Source of the DNA: Bacteroidales bacterium
GTDB lineage: Bacteria; Bacteroidota; Bacteroidia; Bacteroidales; VadinHA17
NCBI GenBank assembly: GCA_003142255.1
Contig: PLLO01000003.1
Coordinates: forward strand, 62,001 to 126,000
Length of the DNA: 64,000 nucleotides
Direction: 5' to 3'
The notes under the pieces were generated by a model, which saw nothing but the letters and a program-made list of their open reading frames with translations, made no database searches and was not told the DNA's origin. Below are positions 47,817-56,414 of the stretch, in pieces (the first letter of the stretch is position 1; each line of letters starts with the position of its first letter). The position numbers and the translations under genes were made by a program.

Positions 47817-48236
47817 ATGAAAACAACAATTATTATTGCAGGCATCATAATAGCATTTATTGGAGCATTGATCTTACTGGCACGTTCAAGAATGAAGAAT
47901 ATTCCTCTGGTTAACGATAACGAAAATATCCTGACATTAACTGATAAAAATTTTCAGCATCAGACTAAAAACAAGTTGATATTAGTCGATTTCTGGGCAA
48001 GCTGGTGTGCACCATGCAGAATGATGGCGCCCGTTTTAAATGAAGTTGCTGATGAATTGACTGGTAATTCACAGGTAGGAAAGGTAAATATTGAAGAATA
48101 CCAATCACTCGCACAAAAATTCCAGGTAAGAAATATTCCTACATTAGTTCTTTTAAAAAATGGTATAGAAGTCAACCGTTTTGTAGGAATAAAAAATAAA
48201 GAGTTCCTTTTACAACAAATTAATAAGGTTAAATAA
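47817..48236 (+). CDS. trxA: Membrane-anchored thioredoxin
   Basis: 139 residues. An N-terminal membrane helix (IIIAGIIIAFIGALILLA) precedes a classic thioredoxin domain with DFWASWCAPCRMM (Cys64, Cys67) and RNIPTLVLLKNG. The anchor probably places it facing the periplasm, or tethers it inside; topology is not certain. 31 nt after the first thioredoxin-like gene. Confidence 0.92.
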   Translation: MKTTIIIAGIIIAFIGALILLARSRMKNIPLVNDNENILTLTDKNFQHQTKNKLILVDFWASWCAPCRMMAPVLNEVADELTGNSQVGKVNIEEYQSLAQKFQVRNIPTLVLLKNGIEVNRFVGIKNKEFLLQQINKVK

Positions 48237-48241
48237 AAGAT

Positions 48242-48424
48242 ATGGCAATCTCGATAAACCCTTCAGCATGTCCGCAAAACCATCGTTGCCCTATAACTCG
48301 CATTTGTCCGGTAGGTGCAATTTCACAGGATGGATACGGTTTACCTGTGATAGACGAAGTAACATGCATTGAATGTGGTAAATGCGCAAAGTATTGCCCA
48401 ATGCATGCTGTCCAAAACAAATAA
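48242..48424 (+). CDS. Small ferredoxin with seven cysteines
   Basis: 60 residues. The C-terminal half has a complete CIECGKCAKYCP motif (Cys42, 45, 48, 52) for one [4Fe-4S] cluster. The N-terminal half has only Cys10, 16 and 22 with unusual spacing (CX5CX5CP), so the second cluster may be [3Fe-4S] or absent. It starts 5 nt after the trxA stop. Confidence 0.88.
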   Translation: MAISINPSACPQNHRCPITRICPVGAISQDGYGLPVIDEVTCIECGKCAKYCPMHAVQNK

Positions 48425-48475
48425 TAGAACTACTGAACAATGATATAATTGATAATTAAAACTAAAAACAAAAAA

Positions 48476-48685
48476 ATGAAGATGAAAAAGAACATGGGAA
48501 CAATTGACAAAGCAATCAGGATACTGTTTGCAGTCGTAGTGGTTGTTTTATTTTTAACTCACGTAATTTCAGGTGTTCTGGCAATAGTACTTCTAGCCTT
48601 GTCAGCAATCTTTGTAGTAACAAGCCTTTTGAGTTTTTGCCCGCTTTATCTGCCTTTTGGTCTCAGCACCAGAAAAAAAGAATAA
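48476..48685 (+). CDS. DUF2892 small membrane protein
   Basis: About 69 residues with KNMGTIDKAIRILF, the DUF2892 N-terminal pattern, and two hydrophobic helices ending in SFCPLYLPFG. The track start (48449) is a TTG; the ATG at 48476 fits the family better. DUF2892 domains occur alone or fused to rhodanese (YgaP). Its place after redox proteins fits sulfur or thiol metabolism. Confidence 0.82.
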   Translation: MKMKKNMGTIDKAIRILFAVVVVVLFLTHVISGVLAIVLLALSAIFVVTSLLSFCPLYLPFGLSTRKKE

Positions 48686-48691
48686 AAAAAG

Positions 48692-48716
48692 AAGGCCGGA
48701 ACAAACCGGCCTTTTA
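48692..48716. terminator. Bidirectional terminator
   Basis: AAGGCCGG-AACAAA-CCGGCCTT with T-runs on both strands, between the convergent DUF2892 and transporter-NTPase genes; it overlaps the stop of the latter. Confidence 0.85.
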
Positions 48717-50465
48717 ATTAATCTCGTATTTTTTTCCCTGCGAATTTATTATCCCGATCAGTAATTCCTGAACATCGGCGATACTATCTTCGCTTATTTT
48801 GCATATATAGATATTCCCGACATTCCATTTTTTTATAACTTTTGGAACCAGGCTTTTTCTTACAATCCAAATCTGTGGGATGGAACTATTAAGACATATA
48901 TTTTCAATTGATTCACACCAGCCTTGATCTCCTAATTCAAGAGGTCCGATCTCGTCAATAATTACTGCTTGTTTATCTGATAATCTGATTATGCTCAATA
49001 TTTCATTCCCTTTTGATAATCCATCAGGGTCAAAATAATAATGGCCATATTTTAACCAGTCATTATTTTGAGTCTTTCTGCATAATACGACTTTTTGTTT
49101 TGTTTCGATATCAAACAGATCGAAGCCGGTGCGATCACCATCTTCCTGTAATCCTAAAGAGAGAAATCCTCCTATTTTAAAATCCTGATTTTGAAGCTTA
49201 TCTATTATCCTTTTTGCATATGTTGTTTTACCCTCATGTAACTCACCTGTAATAATAACTATTTGAGGTTTTGATAAATGTTCTTTTTCAAAAATCAACA
49301 GTAAAGTCTCGGCTTGTTTAAATAAATTTAATTTTAAAACCGGTGGCTTGTTGAGCTTTCTTTTTGATTCTGTCAGATGTGAGATAATATCAGGCAGGGC
49401 AGAAAAGGCCAGACTTAATGACTGATAAAGGTCAGCGAATCCCTTTTTGTACAAGACAGACTTAACCAGCGGATTTTTTAATTCAATACTTATTGCAGAA
49501 AAGCCTATTATAATGATAACTGCCCGTGCCACCATTTTTAATCCGGCAATAAACCCGCTAATACTAAATAAATTACCCGATATACCATTCCAAAGAAATG
49601 CAGCCGCCAGCGTGATTACAACAAACTGGATCCACACAGAGAAATTTTTGAAACGATTTAAAGAAGACTTATAGTGATAAATGCAAATGCCGATATAGAG
49701 CACAGGAAAAATAAATAACGGGAATATCTTATTAAAATTTAATAGAATGAGACTGATTATAATAGCGATAAGATTGGTAAACAAATAATAGATAGAATAC
49801 GTTTGTTTTGTTGTATTTGAGAATAGTTGATTGTTTGATTGGAGTTTAATTTCAAAGTCGCCAGGAGAAAGAGACCTGGTATGTTTAAGATAGTTTCTTC
49901 CTGAGATATATCCTGAAATTGCAGCAATGATACCAATAGCTATGTAAATAACTGTAATAATTATTATTAACGGAACAGGGTCCAGATCAGGCAGGTTTAT
50001 CTGTTTGACTAAAAACTTATAAAGAGCAGATATAATTTTTACAAAATCAAAGCCATACAAAATCAATAAACTCAATAATTTATGAAGTAATGCGCTTAGA
50101 ACTGCAAATGCTCCGCCTATCATATAACTCACCAGGTTTCTTCCCAGCAGCAGAATAAAGAGTTCAAGAAGTATCGCCTCAGTCATTATACCAATCATAG
50201 GGCCTAGAATGATTGCGCTTGGTGAGATTGATTTCATCAGTGCACAAATTAGTCCGGCCCTGAGTATAAGACCATTTTCTTTCCAGATCTGAAGAAAAGA
50301 GATTAGCAGGTAGACACTGATAAATGATAAAATTGTTCCGGACAGAGGGATCTTGAGATTATGAAGAAAGCTTCCTAATATTATTTCGATTGATGCCCAG
50401 ATACTGCCAACAACAGAAGCTTTAAGCCATATTGAATTAAGTGGTTTGTAGATTATTGTTTCCAT
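48714..50465 (-). CDS. ECF-like membrane protein fused to THEP1-type NTPase
   Basis: About 583 residues from the ATG at 50465; the track start is a TTG four codons upstream. Residues 1 to about 200 form six helices of ECF S-component style. About 220-395 is a second helical region with EcfT-like features (AGLKMVARAVIII, SALPDIISHLTESKRK). About 405-583 is a THEP1/NTPase_1 domain: P-loop ITGELHEGKTTYAK, GDRTGFDL, and Walker B AVIIDEIGPLEL. THEP1 proteins hydrolyse NTPs; fusion with transporter-like segments suggests NTP-driven uptake. Substrate unknown; NifX and OsmC genes lie upstream. Confidence 0.78.
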   Translation of the reverse strand: METIIYKPLNSIWLKASVVGSIWASIEIILGSFLHNLKIPLSGTILSFISVYLLISFLQIWKENGLILRAGLICALMKSISPSAIILGPMIGIMTEAILLELFILLLGRNLVSYMIGGAFAVLSALLHKLLSLLILYGFDFVKIISALYKFLVKQINLPDLDPVPLIIIITVIYIAIGIIAAISGYISGRNYLKHTRSLSPGDFEIKLQSNNQLFSNTTKQTYSIYYLFTNLIAIIISLILLNFNKIFPLFIFPVLYIGICIYHYKSSLNRFKNFSVWIQFVVITLAAAFLWNGISGNLFSISGFIAGLKMVARAVIIIIGFSAISIELKNPLVKSVLYKKGFADLYQSLSLAFSALPDIISHLTESKRKLNKPPVLKLNLFKQAETLLLIFEKEHLSKPQIVIITGELHEGKTTYAKRIIDKLQNQDFKIGGFLSLGLQEDGDRTGFDLFDIETKQKVVLCRKTQNNDWLKYGHYYFDPDGLSKGNEILSIIRLSDKQAVIIDEIGPLELGDQGWCESIENICLNSSIPQIWIVRKSLVPKVIKKWNVGNIYICKISEDSIADVQELLIGIINSQGKKYEIN

Positions 50466-50523
50466 AAATAATATCAATAATCAGACCGCTTAAATTACTC
50501 TTATTTTTTTGAGTACGATCAAA

Positions 50524-50553
50524 ATAAAAACCTCCGGTAGTTGATTCCCGGAG
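50524..50553 (-). terminator. Intrinsic terminator of the NifX/OsmC/DUF134 group
   Basis: On the minus strand CTCCGG and CCGGAG flank a 10-nt loop, followed by GTTTTTATTTT. Confidence 0.7.
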
Positions 50554-50585
50554 TCTGAATAAAAAAACTAAGGTATTAGAAATTG

Positions 50586-50969
50586 TCAATTATGACTGCA
50601 GGAATGGCCTTGCTCATGATGAGCCTCATGCTGATGACAGCTACTGCCGCTATCTTCAATTGAGCCTGACAGAAAAAGTTTTACAACTTCTACGGCATCT
50701 CCCGAGCAGCCGCGTATAACTTCTATTCCGCTATTATTAAGGACGTTTATGGCACCTCCACCGATTCCGCCTGCAAGCATTATTGTAACGCCATCTGAAG
50801 CAAGTGCAGATGCTATATCTGACTTACAACCACATCCCTGCGGTGATTCGACACTCTTTATTTCGGCTATTTCATTTTTGTCGGATATTGTAAATACACC
50901 ATACGATTCACAATGGCCAAAATGGTTGTCTATCTGATTCTCTTTTGTTACTGGAACTGCAATTTTCAT
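50586..50969 (-). CDS. NifX/NifB-type cofactor-binding domain protein
   Basis: 127 residues with the dinitrogenase FeMo-cofactor-associated fold (MTH1175-like): AVPVTKENQIDNHFGHCESYGVF at the N-terminus, then LAGGIGGGAINVL. The C-terminus is a His/Cys-rich tail (CHQHEAHHEQGHSCSH) that could bind metal. No nitrogenase genes are nearby, so a general metal or Fe-S role is more likely. Its start is 4 nt from the OsmC stop. Confidence 0.85.
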   Translation of the reverse strand: MKIAVPVTKENQIDNHFGHCESYGVFTISDKNEIAEIKSVESPQGCGCKSDIASALASDGVTIMLAGGIGGGAINVLNNSGIEVIRGCSGDAVEVVKLFLSGSIEDSGSSCHQHEAHHEQGHSCSHN

Positions 50970-50973
50970 TTTC

Positions 50974-51363
50974 TTATTTTTGAGTAGTTATTACTTTAAA
51001 TTCGGGTTGGTTTGATATTGTTTTCTTTACAAGGCATAATTCTGCAGCATTTACCATTGCTTCGCGATATTTTCCCGGGAAACCGACTGGTAACTGTATG
51101 TCAAGACTAATTGTTTTCGGGACTTTCTTCACTTCATCAAATTCCATGGTCTGAATAATTCTTATATCATCAGTTGCGATTTGTCGTCTGTCGCAGAATG
51201 ATTTAATATAAATACCGGCACATGTCCCGATGGATGCCAGAAACAATTCAAAAGGAGCAGGAGCTGTATTTCCGCCTCCGTTATCAAGTGGCTGATCGGT
51301 CCTGATTATGTGTCCGTTAAGATGTGCGGTAATAACTTTACCGCCGTCAAAAGTTATTTCCAT
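50974..51363 (-). CDS. OsmC family protein
   Basis: 129 residues. The two family Cys positions are seen in IGTCAGIYIKSFC and AELCLVKKT, with NGGGNTAPAPFELFLASIG before the first. OsmC/Ohr proteins are thiol peroxidases or related. 2 nt from the DUF134 gene. Confidence 0.9.
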   Translation of the reverse strand: MEITFDGGKVITAHLNGHIIRTDQPLDNGGGNTAPAPFELFLASIGTCAGIYIKSFCDRRQIATDDIRIIQTMEFDEVKKVPKTISLDIQLPVGFPGKYREAMVNAAELCLVKKTISNQPEFKVITTQK

Positions 51364-51365
51364 TT

Positions 51366-51773
51366 TTAATTATTTAATTTTATCAATTCATTTTCTCCAT
51401 AAACAGTGCAATCCTTGCATTTCAAGTGGTTTTCCATACCCTCTATCAGCTTATAACATTTTTTGCACCGATACCACTCTTTTTCCAGGAGATAATTGCC
51501 GCCTTCTATTTCAATGGCTTTACCCTCTACAAAAGATTTTGCTATTTGTTTTAATGCTTTGTTATAAATCCGGGTAAAAGTAGGACGCGAAACATCCATT
51601 TGTTCAGCTGCCTGTTCCTGTGAAAATCTGTCGTAATTTACTAATCTGATACTTTCGTATTCTTCGAATTTCAATATGACAGGTTCAACTTTGCACATTG
51701 GCATCCCATAGGGTTTGAATCCCTTCATTTTGGGTGGGTTTGAAATCTTTCTGATTTTATGCGGACGCGCCAT
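51366..51773 (-). CDS. DUF134 DNA-binding protein
   Basis: About 135 residues from MARPHKIRKISNPPKMKGFKP, the standard N-terminus of this family; the track start at 51824 adds an unlikely prefix. FSQEQAAEQMDVSRPTFTRIYNKALKQIA is a sigma-70 region-4-like HTH. The C-terminus has a zinc-ribbon-like CKKC...CKDC. Probably a transcription regulator for this cluster. Confidence 0.9.
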   Translation of the reverse strand: MARPHKIRKISNPPKMKGFKPYGMPMCKVEPVILKFEEYESIRLVNYDRFSQEQAAEQMDVSRPTFTRIYNKALKQIAKSFVEGKAIEIEGGNYLLEKEWYRCKKCYKLIEGMENHLKCKDCTVYGENELIKLNN

Positions 51774-52002
51774 TCCTTTTTGATTTGAAAATTGATTTGA
51801 TATCGGGGTAGATAAGATACCCAAAGAATATTGCCGACAAAACTAGGATTATTTTACCGGCAAGACAAAAAGTGCCGCAATAAAATTTTTCTCCAAGACC
51901 AAATAAACATGTAGTGCACCCCAATAGAGCCATTAAGATGTAATCAACAAACAGGATTAATGGCAAAACAAAAAATAATTTAATGAAAAATGAAGCCTTC
52001 AT
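51757..52002 (-). CDS. Small Cys-containing membrane protein
   Basis: 81 residues with two helices flanking a short loop GCTTCLFGLGEKFYCGTFCLAG (four Cys), and a basic tail. Its stop overlaps the DUF134 start by 17 nt, suggesting coupling. No known family is recognised, but the composition and context support a real gene. Confidence 0.6.
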   Translation of the reverse strand: MKASFFIKLFFVLPLILFVDYILMALLGCTTCLFGLGEKFYCGTFCLAGKIILVLSAIFFGYLIYPDIKSIFKSKRNGASA

Positions 52003-52109
52003 AGTTGATTATTTGTATAAAGATAGTGAACCCACGTTCATAATCCAAATAAAATTCAACATTTTTCAGGGCAGCCTCAATTTGGAAAAGATGTTTCTGG
52101 AATTATTTA

Positions 52110-52736
52110 TTACTGAATTGAACCACGATTTGCAATCAGCAGGAAAGCATCGAAATGTTTAGTTTCAGTATCAGAAATTATTTTGTCAATAATATAACAC
52201 TTCCGGTAGCTTATATTCTTAAAGCCAAGTTTTATGAGTAGCCTCGACAATTCTGCCGGATCTAAGCCTTTATGACCAGAGAATCCTTTCCCATGAAATG
52301 AACCATCTTCAGGATAAAGATCTGCAATTGCCAGGTGACCATTCGGATTTAGCAGATCATAAAACATCTTTACAATATTCTCAATATCTGCAACATGATG
52401 AAGGACCATTTGGGTGAATATAAGATCAAACTTTCCTCCTTTGTATTCCGCATGCTCCAAGTCAAAGTTCAAAGTTTTTAGATTTCTTACTTTCGTGGTT
52501 TTTATCTTTTCGTCAATTATCCTCACCATTTCGGACGAACTATCCATCAAAGTGATCTCTTTCAGAGAATCTTTAAGTAGAAAACTGGCTATCCCTGTAC
52601 CGGCACCGTATTCAAGAGCAGTCATCTGCTTTCCTAAAGGTATGAGTTTTTTTATCTGATTTGTAATAACCTCAGAACGATCCCAATGCATCGGGTTTTT
52701 ATCCCATTCGGCTGCTTTTATATCAAATTCATTCAT
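52110..52736 (-). CDS. Class I SAM-dependent methyltransferase
   Basis: About 208 residues. MTALEYGAGTGIASFLL is motif I, TLMDSSSEMVRI is motif II, and LIFTQMVLHHVADIENIV and HLAIADLYPED follow. The substrate is not predictable. Starts at 52736, 52739 or 52748 are all possible; MNEFDIKAAEWDKNPMHWD is the likely family N-terminus. Confidence 0.88.
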   Translation of the reverse strand: MNEFDIKAAEWDKNPMHWDRSEVITNQIKKLIPLGKQMTALEYGAGTGIASFLLKDSLKEITLMDSSSEMVRIIDEKIKTTKVRNLKTLNFDLEHAEYKGGKFDLIFTQMVLHHVADIENIVKMFYDLLNPNGHLAIADLYPEDGSFHGKGFSGHKGLDPAELSRLLIKLGFKNISYRKCYIIDKIISDTETKHFDAFLLIANRGSIQ

Positions 52737-52851
52737 CATGCTTTTCATGAAATATATGGAGTTTATTACGTGTATTATCAAAATATCCCAAGGTCATTTG
52801 CATCGCTATCAGCTTATAGTAAAATAGTATAACAGAATAAAAGCATTTTTG

Positions 52852-53919
52852 TTAGCAGCATCTAAGCACTTGTGGATTTTCTGGCATTCCTATATCTTCT
52901 CCATTCCGACCCTTGTATTTTTGATCAGGATCGTAATCTATTCCCAGTTTGTCCAGTAAAGGTTCGACACTGACTTGATGTATTTGCAAACCTATATCCC
53001 ATGGATTGTAGCCTAACAGTAGTCCGGCTAATTCTTCATAGGTTAATACGGGTATGCCATATCCGTCTTCACCATAAGTTTTGCCTTCCATTTCGGCAAT
53101 CACATATTGCCAGCGGTCGAGGAAAAATGTACAACCAGGACAATTGGCTATGATAAGATCGGGTTTAAAAGGCAGCATCGAATCAAATTTCTTTTTTGAA
53201 TTAGTAATTGAGTAAGATCTGTTCGATTTCAGCAGGTATTGTCTGAATCCAAAACCACAGCAATGCCTGCGTTCAGGATAATCTATCTGACTACCTCCCC
53301 ATTCGTCAATTAATCCTGCCAGCACATATGGATATTCAGCGCCTCCGATACCTTCCTGCGGAAATATCTTTGCATAGTGGCAGCCAATATGGTCCACAAC
53401 TTTAAGTGGCTCTTTTGTATTCTGATTTATGAGCCTGAATTTTGCCTTTGCTGCAATTTCTTTACGGAATTTGTAAATAATGTCGCTTGCATGAACAAGA
53501 TTTTTGGGTATCTCAAATGCTTTACCAGTGGCATTTTTCAATGCATCGCGCGTTTTTTGTTCCGTTTCCGGGAAATGCTTCCATGTATCCATCACCTCAA
53601 TATAAATACCAAAAGAGGTTACACACGATGCAACAAAGTTTTCATATCCAGCTTCGTTCATCAAAGCAAATTGACGTGCAACCACGGTCATTATAGTTTC
53701 AAAAGGTATTAAACCCGAATGGTAGGCAATACCCGTGCATGTAGTTTGCCGGGAATCGTCGAAAATATCCTTTCCAAGTTCATTTCTGAGGATATTAATA
53801 TAAAGGTTTTCGGCAGCAGGGAAGAAATTCTGTCTTATGCAACTGCGTGCAAAATAGTAATGATCTTCAGCTATCTCTTTCTGGTATGCTAACCAGATTT
53901 CATTTTTCCTTGTATTCAT
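52852..53919 (-). CDS. hdrB: Heterodisulfide reductase B-like protein
   Basis: 355 residues. The C-terminal half has an intact CCG module: HIGCHYAKI, RRHCCGFGF and IANCPGCTFF, ligands for a non-cubane [4Fe-4S] cluster in HdrB. The N-terminal module is degenerate: Cys27, TC61 and SC99 remain, but two of the five usual Cys are absent. The protein also has a C-terminal CC tail (LRCC). Last gene of the ten-gene Hdr/Qmo-like operon, 35 nt after HdrC. A disulfide or polysulfide-type substrate is plausible; none is shown. Confidence 0.85.
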   Translation of the reverse strand: MNTRKNEIWLAYQKEIAEDHYYFARSCIRQNFFPAAENLYINILRNELGKDIFDDSRQTTCTGIAYHSGLIPFETIMTVVARQFALMNEAGYENFVASCVTSFGIYIEVMDTWKHFPETEQKTRDALKNATGKAFEIPKNLVHASDIIYKFRKEIAAKAKFRLINQNTKEPLKVVDHIGCHYAKIFPQEGIGGAEYPYVLAGLIDEWGGSQIDYPERRHCCGFGFRQYLLKSNRSYSITNSKKKFDSMLPFKPDLIIANCPGCTFFLDRWQYVIAEMEGKTYGEDGYGIPVLTYEELAGLLLGYNPWDIGLQIHQVSVEPLLDKLGIDYDPDQKYKGRNGEDIGMPENPQVLRCC

Positions 53920-53954
53920 TAAGAGGTCGATTAATATAACTGTATTTGAATTAA

Positions 53955-54641
53955 TTAATCATTATACAGATATTTAAAGTAGTCGTCTTTCCCCTCACTA
54001 AAATTAATTTTGAGCTCTTTAGCTTTGGCAGAAGAGTATTTTTCAATCTTCTCAAATCTTTGTGTAGCACCTGTTTCATCAAATATCTTTTTAAGGTCAT
54101 TAAGCGATTCCTGTGATGTTTTACGAAGTGTGCCGGTTTGTTCTTTATTATAGCTAGTTCCAAGACGTTCCAGCATAGACTCTCTGTTTTTCTTCAACCA
54201 ATCCCATACAGGCCCTTGTTCGGGATACATTTCAGTATCAACTTCATCAATATATACACAATAGCCATATTTCAGAATATGGTCTCCCACAATCCTCTTT
54301 ACAGCCAGTTGTTTCATGCCCTGTTGACTTTCAATGAAAAGGCCCGTTTCAATGGATAATGCCCGTAAGGCCTGAATAATGTAACAAGGTGTATTTCCGC
54401 GAGGACATCTTGTTTTACAGGAAAGACATTCACCACACAACCATATCGTATCGCTTTTCAGTAACTTTTCTAACTCAGCTTCATCTTTTTGTTGTACAAT
54501 GTCAACCACTATACGCGGATCGTAATCGCTCACCTCAGCAGCAGGACAGACTGCAGTGCAAACACCGCAATTGAAACAGGATTTCAATCCCTCACTATAA
54601 CGGACATCCTTTTCAAGTTCTTTGTACAAATCTATCGCCAT
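53955..54641 (-). CDS. hdrC: Heterodisulfide reductase C-like iron-sulfur protein
   Basis: 228 residues. Two [4Fe-4S] motifs: CFNCGVCTAVCPAAEV near residue 22 and CGECLSCKTRCPRGNTP near residue 68. The C-terminal 120 residues are helical and longer than in methanogen HdrC (about 185 residues). HdrC normally carries electrons between HdrA and HdrB; both partners are encoded in the same operon. Confidence 0.88.
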   Translation of the reverse strand: MAIDLYKELEKDVRYSEGLKSCFNCGVCTAVCPAAEVSDYDPRIVVDIVQQKDEAELEKLLKSDTIWLCGECLSCKTRCPRGNTPCYIIQALRALSIETGLFIESQQGMKQLAVKRIVGDHILKYGYCVYIDEVDTEMYPEQGPVWDWLKKNRESMLERLGTSYNKEQTGTLRKTSQESLNDLKKIFDETGATQRFEKIEKYSSAKAKELKINFSEGKDDYFKYLYND

Positions 54642-54693
54642 TTATTATGCTTAAAAATTTGAAGACATCTGTTTTTTATGATTTCAGTTGTTA

Positions 54694-55326
54694 TTATTCG
54701 GCTAAAATATTATAGACATCCCCTGGTGTCACTCCCAGCTTATCTGCGATAGTACGTAGAGAAGTTTCTCCATCAGCTTCAATGCCCTTTTTCTTAAGGG
54801 TATTGATTAAAGTCTCCAGATCCTTTCCTGTTCTTTGAGCAGCAGTTTTTAATGTTAATCTCCCAATGCCCTGCTGTCCCTGACTGCCCCGCTCTATAGG
54901 AGGAGCAGCATAGTTTCCTTCCCAGCTTCGTTTAGCTTTTTCTCCAAAGCTCATTACAGGGCCAAAAGGAGTCCAGGAACGAAGAGTTCCGATGAAAATT
55001 AAAGCAGTTATAATCAAGGCTGCAGCCAGTTCCCATTTTTTATTCAGCCCTGCTTTGAGCTTGCTCTTAAAATAAGTAAGAAATGTTTTCCAGTTAATAA
55101 AGAATAGATGTATGATAACAAGAATGAAAAAAAGGTACGAGAATATAGTATGAAGCGCCTGCCATTCAGCTTTAGTGAAAAGCAAAAGCTTCCAGGTTCC
55201 CCAATTTGCTATTCTTCCGGGGGGTGCAATGTATAGTACAAACCCGGACCATGACATGATCAGGGTGGAAATCACGAGCGAAAAACTGGTGAAGCTTCTC
55301 AGATTGAATTTTTGCTTTTCTTTCAT
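54694..55326 (-). CDS. DUF4405-type cytochrome b membrane protein
   Basis: 210 residues, about four helices. LHTIFSYLFFILVIIHLFF carries two His suited to heme b ligation. The C-terminal 65 residues are soluble (TLKTAAQRTGKDLETLINTLKKKGIEAD, TIADKLGVTPGDVYNIL), resembling a helix-hairpin domain seen in similar membrane cytochromes. It probably connects the Hdr-like complex to the quinone pool. Confidence 0.8.
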   Translation of the reverse strand: MKEKQKFNLRSFTSFSLVISTLIMSWSGFVLYIAPPGRIANWGTWKLLLFTKAEWQALHTIFSYLFFILVIIHLFFINWKTFLTYFKSKLKAGLNKKWELAAALIITALIFIGTLRSWTPFGPVMSFGEKAKRSWEGNYAAPPIERGSQGQQGIGRLTLKTAAQRTGKDLETLINTLKKKGIEADGETSLRTIADKLGVTPGDVYNILAE

Positions 55327-55370
55327 TTTTTTATTGAAAATGTGAATTTAAAGGGTACATCATATAAACA

Positions 55371-56414
55371 TTAGCCTTTTATTTTAGCAAAATACATTGC
55401 AAAAGAGCGATATAAAAAATGAGTCCATTTACCAAATGGAACTATTATTAATGCCCACTGGACGAGAATAGTTAAATGAAGCAGATATATCCAGATATTG
55501 TTTTCAAGTATCCCTGTATCAATAAAAACACGAACCACAAAAGCTGAAAGCCCCATCAAAAACAACCAGATGACAAATAACCAGTCGGAAGGCTGTGAGA
55601 ACTTACTCAGCTCTTTTTTCTTCCTTACACGTTCTGAAACGAAAATGACAGTAACTGCAAAAACTGTGATACTCAACAGATATCCAAGTGCAGTAACAAA
55701 TAAGCTGCCGCTGGAGAACCAGTCAAGGACCACTGTTGTAAAGAGCAATCCCAGATATCCTATTACCAGAATAAAATGTTCAAACCATCTTAATTGATTG
55801 TCATCACAACCGAGCGCTCTTTTCTGGGTGAACATGTGGACAATTAATTCCCACAACCCGCGCACATATTTTTTAAACGGTACCTTTATTTTGGGTTTCA
55901 GAATTACGAACCACCACATCCTGATAAGGTTTGGAACAAAGATGACCCCCAAAACCGTCAATATGGCGAACATTTCAAAGTAATGGCCATAATGCATAAT
56001 TGATGCAAGGTCAAATTTCTTGTAAACGCTGAATATTATAACACCTAATGCAGTAAGGACAAATGCTAAAATGCTTAATGGCAAAGATTTATAGAGCAAA
56101 CCTGATAATCCAGTCCAGTCATATACAGAGGTGAGCCACCGCCTCAACGACATCATGAGTTCTCCAGGGTATGCTGTTCGCGGGCAATGCATTGTGCATT
56201 CGCCGCAATAATAACAAAGCCATGGCTTCAGGGAAGACTTAATATCATCTTCTAATCCCAGGACGCTGAATCGCACCATTTCCCTTGGGAATGAATCATC
56301 TTCAGTGGATAAAGAGCAAACGGCAGTGCAATTACCACAGTTATAGCATGCATTGAAATCAAATGCACCATATTTTTTCAGTTCCTCTCCGAACCGGAGA
56401 TTAATAATGGCCAT
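55371..56414 (-). CDS. QmoC/HdrE-like iron-sulfur and cytochrome b membrane protein
   Basis: 347 residues. The N-terminal domain has two [4Fe-4S] motifs (CYNCGNCTAVC near residue 22 and CYYCGECTMHCP near residue 66). It is followed by about five membrane helices of NarI/HdrE type. QmoC of sulfate reducers has this same order. His residues suited to heme ligation occur in the helices (HYGHYFEMF, WFEHFILVIG). Its start overlaps the winged-helix stop by one base. Confidence 0.83.
   Translation of the reverse strand: MAIINLRFGEELKKYGAFDFNACYNCGNCTAVCSLSTEDDSFPREMVRFSVLGLEDDIKSSLKPWLCYYCGECTMHCPRTAYPGELMMSLRRWLTSVYDWTGLSGLLYKSLPLSILAFVLTALGVIIFSVYKKFDLASIMHYGHYFEMFAILTVLGVIFVPNLIRMWWFVILKPKIKVPFKKYVRGLWELIVHMFTQKRALGCDDNQLRWFEHFILVIGYLGLLFTTVVLDWFSSGSLFVTALGYLLSITVFAVTVIFVSERVRKKKELSKFSQPSDWLFVIWLFLMGLSAFVVRVFIDTGILENNIWIYLLHLTILVQWALIIVPFGKWTHFLYRSFAMYFAKIKG

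Noticed and set aside
50586-50969. Nitrogen fixation gene (nifX)
   Set aside because: The domain also occurs in many non-fixing bacteria and no nif structural genes are in the window.
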